Assembly: GCA_037176725.1 (NCBI GenBank)
Contig: JAZBRS010000044.1
Span: forward strand, 7,564,001 to 7,628,000
Direction: 5' to 3'
Length of the DNA: 64,000 bases
Origin: Posidonia oceanica
Taxonomy: Eukaryota; Streptophyta; Magnoliopsida; Alismatales; Posidoniaceae
Shown: in pieces, positions 1 to 11,079 of the stretch
How the letters are laid out: every line of letters begins with the position of its first letter
Numbering within the stretch: position 1 is the first letter of the stretch
Made by a program: the position numbers and the translations under genes
Notes under the pieces: model-generated
Databases searched by the model: none
The model's input: the letters and a program-made list of their open reading frames with translations, nothing else
Told to the model about the DNA's origin: nothing

Positions 1-128
1 TGAATATTGCAATTGATTATAGAAGAGACTGAGAAAAGCACAATAATGTCGATTGAATTCATTTCATAGAGTAAATTTCGATCAAATTTCCTTAATGTTA
101 AAAGTGAATCATAAATAATATGGCATAC

Positions 129-2190
129 CAAAATGCAAAAAGAAACTTGAATTTGTTGTTCTTGTAAACCTGTTTCCAGAAGTATCCGTACAAAAACCCC
201 TGTCCATTACCAGTACCAGCCTTCCATATTTAACTTCTGGAGATATAGCCACAAAAAGAGAGTATCTGAGGTCTGGCTGAATAACTTCTAAAGTAGATGG
301 CAAGACAGCACCAGCTCCATAGACAAGAAGCTGAAATGGGTAAGTAAACTATGTTGGACTCATTTGCATTGCAGCAACTAAAGATCCAATTATATGGTAT
401 AAAGCAGGATGAAATGAAGAAGATAACATGTGAAAACTACTTTGAGAGAAAAGCTTAAAAACCTAACATGTGGAAACTACTTTGAAAGAAAAGCTTAAAA
501 CCCATAATTATCGAGCCTTTACCCACTTCTTCATGCTGCTTAGGAATATTGAAATTGTAGCTGAAGAAAAATGGCAAACAATCACCTAGAAAATTGTTGA
601 TGTACAAATGAAATCCAATTTTTCGACAGTCACCTATAGCCATATAAAATTGGTCCTTTTGTAACTGTTAAAGGTAGAACACCGATGAAAAATTCAGAAT
701 ACAATAGATATGAATGTAAATCAAAGAACAACTTAAATTGCAAGTTCCAAAATTCATCCTCGTGAACATAAACCACCTCCAAGGATTTGAAGCCTGCATG
801 CCCTCCCCCCATCAATCATACATGCAATATAATGCACTTCCTATTTGATGATGATGCAACATTTATTCCACAAGGTTACAAGTATCAACTCACATTGCAA
901 TCATCTATAGAACATCGAAATCCCCCTCCACCTGTGCAAGGCTTGCTGAAAGAAATATGCACCGAGACATTAGACGCATTTGTAAAAGGTGAAGCAACTG
1001 AAAGACCAGCCGTTGGTGGAACTGTGTCTGCAGGATATTTCTGGTTAGTAATCTAGGAGATAATGCCAAATAAAACTAGAGAGTAAGGTGAATGTTAGAC
1101 AATTCCTTCTTGAATAAAGGTGTGAATGAAGTTGCATTATAAGTTGAATCATGTTTGTAGGTAAGCTGGAGTACTAGGGGAAACGAAAGCACTCTGAAAT
1201 CTCCACCCAGCTAATAGAACAACTTAGTATCGAAACTTAGCCATACAAACCACAAACTAAAATATCTGGACGAAATCAAATTATAAACTTCACTTGATAA
1301 TTCACTCATGCTCTACCTCATAATCTATTCTCTCTATATCTTTTTTCTGTTGGGATTTTTCAGGAAAGGATTTCAGGGGCTGTGTCAATTCATCATATAC
1401 AAAGGCCAAATGTAAATGCAATCAAGAAACTAGGTATCAATAAAAGTAGAACACTAATCAGAGATGCTGTTTTTTTCCAACATTCACAACTCTTTTGAAT
1501 GATTATAAAAGATTAGGAAACATACTTATAAATAAATGTATAAGGCTGATTCTCTGCTTGCACAAATGCACAGTATTGAAATGCTCTAAAAATGTTTATT
1601 TGCATGCCAACATTTAAACATCATTGAAGAAAGATAAAAGGTGAATATGAAAACAGCAGAGAAGATTAAGCTCCTAACCGATGGTCCAATTATAACTAGC
1701 ACAGTTGACTCCTCCATATCCACTGATGCAAGCCTCAAATGTATGATAACCATCGAGCAAACCAGTGTATGAAACTTTCTTGGATTCACAGTCTGATGGG
1801 CTATCATCGTCCAACTGCATAAGAGAATAAACTTTAATACTCGTATCATCTTCCTATAGAAAGCTAGCCATTTTTAAAACAAAGGTAACGTGCAAAAAAC
1901 ATAAATCCGAAGTCTGAACTACAAAAAGGACAATGTGCATGCATATAGATCAGAAAGTTAGATCGACAGACCTTGCATTTGGCACTACAGTTCCTGCAAC
2001 TACTCCCATTCCTTCCTTCCAGCACATCAAACGAAAACAAAGCCGAATCCAATGAGGAGAAGACCGGAGGAGCCTCCAAGAACTTAACAATGGTACCACC
2101 ATTTGCATCACCAGAAGATTCCGAACGGGTAAATAGAAGAGCCCAAGTGAGCAGGATAATAAACAAGGTGAACTTTTGTTGTAAACCCAT
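129..2190 (-). CDS. 5' part of a large secreted/membrane plant protein gene (exons 1-4; continues off the left edge)
   Basis: Four exons join in frame on the minus strand: 2190-1972, 1814-1679, 1027-894 and 330-129, each bounded by GT/AG. Exon 1 starts at the ATG at 2190-2188 and opens with a hydrophobic signal peptide (MGLQQKFTLFIILLTWALLF). The roughly 230 residues that follow are rich in Cys and N-glycosylation sites (CRNCSAKC, NCASYNW, PCTGGGGFRC, RGFCTD, NSSFF), which fits an extracellular domain. The exon series resembles a conserved plant family of large membrane-anchored proteins, often annotated only as Ig-like or uncharacterised transmembrane protein. I recognise the N-terminal pattern (KFL-APP-FS-L-SA-FSF-VL, then VPPTA, then YSL-V-VKYGR) but not a function. 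No stop or frameshift is seen in the four exons, so the gene may be intact. The remaining exons, including any membrane segment, lie left of position 1. Introns are 157, 651 and 563 bp. Family assignment is from memory and moderately sure; the exon structure is seen directly. Confidence 0.72.
425..503. repeat. 39-40 bp tandem duplication inside intron 3
   Basis: Two adjacent copies start with AACATGTG, continue through ACTACTTTGA and AGAAAAGCTTAAAA, and differ at a few bases. They lie within the third intron of the gene above (331-893). No coding or splice role is evident. Confidence 0.7.
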
Positions 2191-3065
2191 CTCAGGAAAC
2201 AGTGGGAATGGAGTGAGTAGCTTGCTGTTTGAAATTTGAAAAAAAATAATACTCCAAAAAAAAAGGAAGAATGAGCTGCTCAGCACACTCTGCGTCAGGC
2301 AATATGGGAACAGGAAAACGTGAGAGCCCAAGTCAACAACAAGGTGTGTTTCTTAGGAGAACCCATCTCAAAACACAGGAGAGTGAAGTGAAGAGCCTTC
2401 TGTTCGAACAAAAAACAACCACCCCAAGGAAATGGAAGAATGACTGCCAAAAAACAGTGTGTCAGGCAGTTTTGCAACAGGAAAAAGTGAAACCCCAAAT
2501 GAGCAGGATAGTGAACAAGGTGAGATTTTTAGGACAACCCATTTCAGAAAACTCAGGGAAATGGAGTAAAAAAGTCTTCCTTCTGAACAAAAATAGACAC
2601 CCACAAAAAGGCTGGGAAGATGGACCTGCCACTCTGCCAGTGCCCAGTACACTTTTTTTTTGTTGGTTTGCAAACGGATCTATTAATATTACAACTTGAC
2701 TATGTGTTTCACCGCAAGTAAATAAAAATAATATAAAATTTACAGCGCATATAATTCAGACCAAAAAATGTCCAGAATATACCTCAAAACATCATCAATA
2801 AGGGGAGTTAGCCTCAATATTGTTCCAAAACACTATCAGCCTGCCAAAGAAGAGGTGGTGGCTGAACACCGAATAACATCAAAAAATTCTACCTACATTT
2901 GACCAAAATACAACCAAAGTGCCCAGTATACTAAGTTTTTTGTGGAGACCCATCTGATGAAAACACAGTGGGATGGAATGAGAAACAAAGAACCACCTAC
3001 AAAAGATAGCAGAACGACATGCCAGAGGCCACACTGCCCAGTACAACTGTGTCAGGCAATTTGGG
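2160..3065. repeat. Diverged 177-bp tandem repeat (about 3.5 copies) spanning the start/signal-peptide segment of the left gene
   Basis: Units begin at about 2160, 2337 and 2514, all with AACAAGGTG, giving an exact 177-bp spacing. A fourth, more diverged copy lies at about 2930-3065 after an unrelated 270-bp stretch. Shared blocks are the ACCCATCTCA segment, the GGAATGGAGT segment, GAACAAAAA, AGGAAGAATG, TGTGTCAGGCA and AACAGGAAAA. Read on the minus strand, the CCCAT block of unit 1 is the start codon of exon 1. Unit 2 carries an equivalent ATG followed by a short hydrophobic peptide, and unit 3 a degenerate version. Confidence 0.72.
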
Positions 3066-3833
3066 TCTTGGGTCCCCTGTGGAATGGAGCAAAGTGGTGC
3101 AAGATGGGGGTGGAGTAGTAGTTGGGTAAAGGCACTGGGGTAGTGTGCAGCGAGTGCATGGCGTTTGTCTCCTGAGAAGAGCGCCTGAATAAGGATTGGA
3201 GGGAGGTTAGTGGCTTTGATGGTAAATAATGTTGGTGTAATGTGCTTTTTAAGAGAGAAAGAGAAAGAGTTGTTTGTTCATGTGTTGCAGGAGTCATGTG
3301 GGTGGGAGGGATGGATTGGTGGGTTGTGGATGGTTTTGTTGCAGATTTGGAACATGAGACTCAAAGGCTGCCACCTTCTCTTCTTTGTGATCTTGTTTGT
3401 TCTGTTTGAGAGGGTTGTGAACTTCTGACTTGTGAGGAGAAGGAAACTTTATTCAAGTGTTTTTATATCCACTGTAAGATTTGAAGTTTCGAACCTTCGC
3501 AGTAAAAGCAAAAGTTTGTGTGTCAAGTGAACAGTTCTACTTTGATGAGTAGATTTCTTGTCATTTTGTAATTTAAATTTCCAAAGATGTCTTGGATTTT
3601 CTGAACAGTGCACTGCAAGAACTTGACAAGAGAGACTTTACAGCGATGACATGTTAAAAATGCCTCAAAATGAATATTGAAATTTGGGATTTTTGTTTGG
3701 ATATCCTTGAAAACATTGTGAATGGCTCGTATACTTTTAAAATAGTTAATTATTTATATACCTTCTTAAATAATTAATCATAACTACAATACCCTTATGG
3801 TTAAGGGACATTAGAAAGAAGATTTTAGCTTCG
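2700..3833. other. Intergenic DNA, no gene supported
   Basis: Apart from the fourth 177-bp repeat copy at about 2930-3065, I see only short uninterrupted frames without recognisable domains (for example on both strands at 3050-3430). This may include the upstream region of the left gene, which is read on the minus strand. No clear TATA element could be tied to that gene. Confidence 0.5.
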
Positions 3834-3841
3834 TTTTCTAT

Positions 3842-4489
3842 AGATCTAGCAACAGGTCAGGTTTGAATCGGGTCTACTTATATCCAGACTCATATCCATT
3901 TTTTTATGGGTTTGGGTCTAGGTCTAGACCCGTAATCTAAAATCTAGACTCAAACCCAAACCCATGAAGATAATGGGTTTAGGTTCGGGTCTCGGGTATG
4001 ACGTGTCTACTTGAAAGCACACACTTTTTTACATCTTTATATTATATTTTTCATTCCACTATTAGCAAATAAAATATTTTTATACATGAATATGACATAA
4101 TTCATTCAAAGTTTTTTTTTTTTTAAAGAATGTAGGTTTTTAATTGTAAATAGAAGAGTTACTCAACTTCATGTGCATCATTAACTTCATTTGATATGGT
4201 ACCAAAATATTATTTATTTGCATCTTGCTCTATAAAAAAAATAAAGAAATATAAAGTTAAACACTTAATAAATATATAATAAATTAAATGAAGTGAGTTT
4301 TAACTTTTAACTTAAAATATAGTTAGGGTTTTAACTTTTAAGCATTATTATATATTTAAATATAATTATTATAATATAGTTCGGGTCCAACCTAGACCCT
4401 ACCCACTAAATAAGCGAGTCTATGAGTCTAACTTCATGGATCTAGACCCATGAGTCTCAGGTCCATAACCAACCCATTGCCAGGCCTAG
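3842..4489. mobile_element. hAT-type MITE, 648 bp, with 8-bp target-site duplication
   Basis: The element is flanked by TTTTCTAT at 3834-3841 and again at 4490-4497, the 8-bp duplication expected of hAT insertions. Its ends are imperfect inverted repeats: left AGATCTAGCAACAGGTCAGG, right (reverse complement) AGGCCTGGCAATGGGTTGG, differing almost only by transitions. Subterminal zones (3870-4000 and 4380-4480) carry many GGGT/ACCC and TCTAGACC motifs. The centre is AT-rich and non-coding, so the element would depend on a transposase supplied elsewhere. Confidence 0.75.
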
Positions 4490-4499
4490 TTTTCTATCA

Positions 4500-5610
4500 T
4501 TAAAATGACCATTTCACACTTATTGCTTGTGTACTCTCCAAAATATGAATTCTAACGTTTCTTCTCGGATGATCATGTATTTATCGGAAGCGGTGGCAAA
4601 TAATTGCTAAGGTTACCATTATAAGAGAAGAAATGAGGGAAAATCGAAGGAAAATGCACGATATAAGGGTTAGTTTAAAATTAAATAGGTAGGGGCATTT
4701 TTGTCTTTTCATGTGTTGAGTTAGAAGTTAACTCTAGGTTGGTGATTTAGTACTAACGGTAGACTAACAGAAGCGTATGTAAGCATAACATTGATTTTTA
4801 TGAGGGTATATAAATAGTTAGCTATTTTAAGAGGGTATACAAGCGCTTCGCTATGTTTCTAAGAATATTCAAGTAAAAATTCTTGATAATTTCTTAGATT
4901 TTTTAACAAGGATCACTTAAAATGATATTAAGTTATGTAGGGTAATTTGGAAATTTTGAATATTCTCTTAATAGAGATTTGTTAGGAGTTAACTAAAATT
5001 AGGTACAAGGATATGTGTGTAAAGTATTTTGAATTTACAGGGGTATACATGATAAGTTAACTTTAGAAGAGTATATATTTAATGAATTTTTAATTTGCAG
5101 GGATATGTGTGTAATGGATTTTGAATTTGCAAGGATATGTGTGTTAAGTTAAACTTTAGAAAGATATGTATGGCATTAGAAGGCTTTGGAAAGGTATATA
5201 TGCAAATCGCCTTTATACCTTTCACAAATTTTTATCTTTTAAATGCAAGAGATCTAATTATATATGTTCTTGTTGATTTATTTAGTATTATATCAATTAG
5301 ATGATAATGAATTAGAGAGATAAACTCCCAAATCTATTTATATATCTACAGCTACATCTTGACTTAAATTATTTATGGTGTAAGTATTTCAATAGATATT
5401 GGGTTCCAAGAGAGAGGAGATAAAGATGTACAGACTATTTGTGGATCTAGAATTTAGAAAGAAAAGAAAAAGATTTGGAAATATATTATGTTATAGAAGG
5501 TATTTTAGGAATTTCGATACTTCCTTAATGGGAATCTGTTAAAAGTTAACTATAATTAGATATAAGGGTATATGTGTAATAGATTTTACACAAAATCAGT
5601 ATAAGTTGTC
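4500..5610. repeat. AT-rich intergenic DNA with repeated GGTATA(T)GTGTGTAA-type lines
   Basis: From about 4790 to 5220, and again at 5530-5590, a short phrase recurs. It consists of AAGGGTATATGTGTAAT-like text, then GATTTTGAATTTGCAGG, then AAGTTAACTTTAGA. Copies are irregular in spacing and diverged, so they look like an old satellite-like or element-derived array. No gene is visible. Confidence 0.45.
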
Positions 5611-6709
5611 ATTATTGTGTTTTTTTTTTTACCCTTTGCCAAAGAATCTCTGCCATTCTCAGGAATCAGGGTACAAAAAAATCTCAACATAGAGTTGGAA
5701 AGAGAATCAACAAATGAGTTACATGATGTGCTGTACTGCAAAAGAGATGCATGTGGTTGTGATCAAATTTATCCAAGACAAAGAGGACGACTACTCCAGG
5801 ACAAGAGTCACGTTCAAGTTAATGTAAGACAAGGCGTGGAATAAAAGGTGCTAGTTTGAGGGGAGATTTATTGGACAATGAGTGTTAAACGACAAGGGAA
5901 CACGGTGAATAAAATATGTGAGATCACCTTTTACAGATTCTTTCCTGGGTGTTGAACATGATTAGCTGATCCGAAATAAATTAACAAGGAGGTAATAGAT
6001 TATGATGAAAATCACTACACATTATGCATGTTACTTCTTTGTAGTTCTCAAGCAATCACATGCTGTGGTTGACATATAAAAAAACCATGACATCAAAAGA
6101 GCATTCTTGGGATCAAGTGATGATCGGATCTCAATTGTTAAATCATGGGGTTTTGGGTTTCCTGTTCCTTCAATAATGCAGATGCTCTATTAAAAGTGGT
6201 GGTGTACTCACATACTTCTATTATTTTGATAATTTCCTCAAAACCTTCCTTCTACTTTTCATTAATAAGTCTCCAAACCATTATCAGGTCAGCTTTAAAC
6301 TTTCCTTGTGGCGCTTACAACTTATGTGCATGTAAATGTAAGATGTCTTGATTGATTAGATGTACAGAAATTATACTCTCTTTTTTCCCTCAACAGACAA
6401 TCAGACACACATTACCTTTTTTTTAAATGGAAACTATAGGTCTTAACTGCATTTGAATGTCAGATCTCTAATGCCATGCCTTATGGGTCTTCCTCTCTGT
6501 ATTGACCCCACAGATGATTCCTTTTTTTTGGTTTGAAAGGAAAGCATACATGAGTCGATGAGCATATGGTCCAACTGACAAAGCATTAAATACCACACCC
6601 ATGCTTGTGTTGTTCCTCTACCAGATCAGATATCTGCCAGGTAACAGTAATAAATTCCCAACTATGTTAATACTATACTATACATGAGTTGATGATTTAT
6701 ACTCATGAG
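5611..6709. other. Intergenic DNA, no gene supported
   Basis: A 75-codon frame on the plus strand at 5617-5844 begins in a T tract and contains a Cys-rich stretch (YCKRDACGCDQIYP) but has no recognisable domain. The remainder is AT-rich with no detectable structure. Confidence 0.4.
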
Positions 6710-8455
6710 TAGGTTGGTCCGGGCCCAATCCTATTTCGGGTCGTGTTAAGCCAGGTCCAAAGTAGAAATCCCCCGATCCATGATCCTATTTATTTTTTGT
6801 CGGGCCGACATTGGACAACATTGGGTCCGAAATCGGACCCACCTTAATAATTGTTTGTAATTTTAAATTTAATAAAAAAATTAAAAAATTATTATTTAAT
6901 AATTCAAATGCAATGATAATACCATAAATAGTTATACATAAAAAATAAAATAACATGACATCAAAATTAAGAAATCACTAATAACTAATTACTCTAATCT
7001 TTTTTTTTCTCTGTTTATGTTCCGAATGGTCGAAATGGAGGCATGGTATTCACGTTCACATTCTTTCTTTAGACATTTTTTCATATGCTTGTATAAACAA
7101 GCAGTTGATTGAAATATCAGTCTTAAATCAAAACCTACCTGATAATAATTACAAATGTAATACAAATCATCATTTACATCGATCTTTCATGTAGACATAT
7201 AGTAATTCCGAATGCCTTCTCAGATCTATCACGAAAAATTAAAGAAGTTCAAAAGAGAAGGAAGAGAAATGAAGAATAAGACGAAAAAATGAAGTTAGAA
7301 TCTCTTAAAAACTTGGATGAGTGAAGAAGAAATAAAGGAAAAGTGATACATATAGGCAAAAGTGTATTAAAAAGTGATATATATCTCGGATCCTATATTA
7401 TCTAAATCTTCTATGGGATTTTGAGTGTTAGGAACAAAATCATTTGATTCATTGGCTATTATGATTTATGAAATAAAAATAAACTACTAAGATAATAATA
7501 ATAACACTTCAAAAAAAATTAAAAGAATAAATTGTAAAATGGATAATTAAGAAAAGAATAAAAATGAGGAAGAAGAAAGGATTGTTGATAGCGATTGACG
7601 AAGGCACGGAGAGCCAAAGAATTCGAGACTAAGAACTTTAAATTAAGACTTGAGAACAATATTGCAAAAAGCTAAGAACTTTGAGAATGAAGAGAAGAAG
7701 TAAAAAGTTTTGTGTGGATGGAAGAGGAAAATGGGATCAACTGGTTAAGGTTCCAGTAGTTAGAAACAGAGTTGTTGGAAAATATAAAATTGTTAATGAA
7801 GTTTTATAACAGCTAGAAATATAATTATTAGAAACTGTCAGAATAAAATGGACGTCCATTTCATCCATTTCTTAAAACAGACGTCCATTTGATCTAATGA
7901 TTATATTTAAAAAAAAAATTAGAAAAAATATGGACATTCGTTTTTGAAAAGAGGACGTTCATTTCTAAAAAACGAACGTCTACTTCATCCAAAGATTATA
8001 TTTTATAGTCGTTGAAATTTTGATATATATAAAATTAATAAAACATGAACGTCCAAAACAAACGTCTGTTTTTTAGTTAGGACGTTCCCTTGAAAAAATA
8101 GACATCCGTTGCTTTAAAAAGAACATCCATTTTTTTATATAAGATGTTCTATTTTTAAAATGGACGTCTATTTTTTATTTTATATAGTTAAAATATATTA
8201 TAAAATAATTATTATAATTCAAAAATTAATATTTATATTTAAAATTATATACTTTTATTTAGGACTTATTTCATACTTAAATCGAGCCAGGACTAAATTG
8301 AGCCATAAAAATGGGTTCGGGGTGGACCATGTTCGTGCCACGTTTGGGCTCAAACCTAGGTCGTGTTTGGACTCAAATTGAGTCATGCTAGGTTACAAGA
8401 GAAAATCCCCAACCCTGATCCGACCCTTCGCCCTATCAGGTTCAGACAGGACCTA
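6710..8455. mobile_element. Probable degenerate hAT-like non-autonomous element, about 1.75 kb
   Basis: Imperfect inverted ends are TAGGTTGGTCCGGGCCCAAT on the left and (reverse complement) TAGGTCCTGTCTGAACCTGA on the right. Subterminal blocks rich in CGGGT, GGCCC and GAGCC sit at 6710-6840 and 8280-8455, with AT-rich DNA between. This layout matches the verified hAT MITEs at 3842 and 13420. I found no matching 8-bp duplication (flanks CTCATGAG and TCGTTTTT), so the insertion is old or the ends are slightly misplaced. No transposase frame is present. Confidence 0.45.
7845..8172. repeat. Cluster of direct and inverted GGACGTCCATTT-like motifs
   Basis: Within about 330 bp the motif family ACGTCCATTT, AACGTCC, GGACGTTC, AACGTCTG and ATGGACGTC occurs about a dozen times on both strands between A/T runs. 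The core GACGTC is itself a palindrome. The cluster is inside the hAT-like element and looks like a subterminal or internal repeat zone. Confidence 0.6.
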
Positions 8456-9670
8456 TCGTTTTTTTTTCTACTTCTAACTCCCATCAACTCATGCAAACAA
8501 AACAGAGCCTTCCTCCAAAAGGCAATCTCAAACTTCTGGCATTTGTGTACCTTTTGCTTAAGAATCCACACTCACTTTCTCTTGAGTTCTCAATATGTTT
8601 TCTTTTTCCCAACCACAATGGTAAGATCTCAATATAAGGTTTCCTAATTATTTTTTAAATTTCAAAATTCCCTCATTATCTCCAACTTTATTAAGTTTTT
8701 CCTTTAATTATTTAGTTCTACTTAAATATTATAATTTTTATTATGAACATATAAGTTTTATTTAAACCAATGCCCTTTTTTGTTTCCTATTCTATTTTTT
8801 TATCCCACCATGTAGGACCCACATATTCCAATCTATAATATTTCAATATTATATGTGGAACCCATATATTCAAGTTATAATCATATTTATCTCATTATAT
8901 GGAGTCCACCTGTTCCATTTAATTTCTACCCTTACTTAACAGGTGAGTAGTTAATTACCAATAATATAGAATTTTAAATTTCTCACTTATTTTGTCAACA
9001 ATCAATTTAATCATATTATATATTTTTATTTCTCTTTTCTCCTAATTCTTTCCATTTTTTTCTCAATCAATCAATCTATCTATACTAATACACTAAACCA
9101 ACTACGTGCATTCCATTAATTGATCATGTGGGACCCACTTAATTATATTTATAAAAAGTTCATTTTATGTGCACTTAATAAATGACATCCCTAGAAAATA
9201 GTATCTATACTTATATTTACTAATATAATAAGTGAAAATAATGTAAATGCTGATTTTGTTATTATTGTTATTATTAAGACACAATTAATTAGTAGATACA
9301 TATCATTGTCATTATTTGTTTCTTTTTTGAATTTTAAGTATTTTTATTGTTTCTCTTTCTATTTCAAATTGTATCCTTTTTTTAAGAGAAAAGTTCAAAT
9401 AACTACGTACCGAATGAGTTATGCTTTATTTGGTGAAATTGTATCCTTTTCTTCCATTAATGTACTTTTTTTAAATGAGTGTATGTGTGTGTGAGAGAAA
9501 AAGGGGTTTCATTACTTTTGTCTCTCATCCAATCACTCACTCACATCCTCACAAAAAAGTCAAGAAAAAGAGAAAGAATAAGAAAAAGGAGGAGGATGAC
9601 GACGATGACTTATGCTTTTAATTTTAATTTGTATGTAGTTTTTAAAGAAATTATAATGTTGTTTATTACT
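8456..9670. other. AT-rich intergenic DNA, no gene supported
   Basis: Pyrimidine-rich and AT-rich sequence with only short frames. No domain, RNA gene or element end was recognised before the CACTA-type element at 9671. Confidence 0.4.
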
Positions 9671-10026
9671 CATAACAAGAAAAACTGTCATTCACAAGGA
9701 CATTTGTCCTCTCTAAGTTCTCATGAGGTCCTCGTTAAAGGCCTCTGCCAGGACAAGGAGGACATAGCGAAGACATATTATCTTCACAATACTATCATCG
9801 CTAAATTAATATTGCGAGAATATTTCCTTGTAATGTGTACGTGAACGATATTACGAGGACATAGCAAGGAAAGATGTCATTGTTATATCCTCGCTATCTC
9901 CTTGCCATATGCTCACTATGTCCTCACTAACGTTGTGAAAATATAATCGTTATGCCAAAAATCGTGAAGACATTACAAGGATATTTCCTCGCTATGTCTT
10001 CGCAAAACACAGAATTTCTTGTAGTG
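9671..10026. mobile_element. CACTA-type miniature element, 356 bp
   Basis: The right end read inward on the minus strand is CACTACAAGAAATTCTGTG, the classic plant CACTA terminus. The left end, CATAACAAGAAAAACTGTC, is a mutated version. Flanking 3-mers are ACT and ATT, compatible with one mutation in a 3-bp duplication. Inside, the subterminal motif family GCGAGGACATAGCGAGGA and its complement (TCCTCGCTATGTCCTCGC) recurs in both orientations, as expected for transposase-binding repeats. No coding capacity. Confidence 0.75.
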
Positions 10027-11079
10027 ATTGTTTATTTTTTCTATCTTGACATTGTTTGATTTTGCTGGCTAATGTTTTTGTAAGTGGGTGATAATTGATA
10101 AAATCTGCATATTTTTTATTCTAAAATTTATTTTTTATTTTGATGTTATTGTCTATAAAGGAATTTTGATGTTGTTGATTATTTTTTATTTTTTATTTTG
10201 ATGTTTTCCAAAAACAATTTTGAAGAAGATGAACAATAAATAGGTATGCGTTTTAATTCTAAAATTATTTTTTATTTTTATTTTTACAAAATTTTGATGT
10301 TGTTGATTACCATTTTAATGTAAAAAGAAGATGAATAAGAAATAAGTATGTTTTAATTCTCAATTTTTTTTATTTTAATGTTATTTTCTAATTTAAGTTT
10401 TTTTATTTATGTTATTATTATTATTGCATCATGATCTTTTTCTTCTTTTTTTGTTTCAAATAGGAAGGAAAGATCGAGATACAACGATACAAGTACATTA
10501 TTGACTATTTCTCTTTGTCCTATATTTTTGAAACATTAAAGTAGTTCTTAGACTTATGGTTAAAGAGAAATAGAATAAGTGTTTGACAAAAGATGGTGTA
10601 CTTATACCATTGTGCAGGTGAATTAGGATTTCATGAACATTGAGTATGAACATATCATCATATAGGAAGAGATGATTTTAGGGGAAAAAGTGAATTATGA
10701 ATTAAAAAATAAATTGATTTTAATGTTATTTTTTAGTTTAATTTTTTTATTTATGTTAATGTCATTATGCACAGGTTTTTCACTTGTACTTGCTATTATA
10801 ATGCTCCTTTCAAGTTTCCCATAGCATAGTTGAACATACCAGATGACGTACCAACTGCATATACTCCTTTTGTCTACGCGAGTATATTTGATGCATCCAA
10901 TCTCTCCTTATGTTAATAAATTTTAAAGTTAAATCTTAAATTTAAAATTATAGAATTGTCACAATTTAAAAAAAGATTTGGCATCACGATAAGAATAAGT
11001 ATACTTATCTTAGGTCAACGTATGAGCAGAAATAAGTGTAATTACTATTGACGTCAAAATGCGATCAGAAATTATTTTA
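10027..11079. other. AT-rich low-complexity DNA, no gene supported
   Basis: Repeated phrases such as TTTTATTTTGATGTT and TGTTGATTATTTTTTATTT at 10080-10400, and again near 10730, suggest local duplication. No reading frame with a domain is seen. Confidence 0.4.

Noticed and set aside
5617..5844. 75-codon plus-strand frame with a Cys-rich stretch
   Set aside because: Begins in a T run, with no domain and no supporting splice or promoter signals.
8363..8647. Plus-strand frame at the right end of the hAT-like element
   Set aside because: Overlaps the transposon terminus and has no similarity I recognise.
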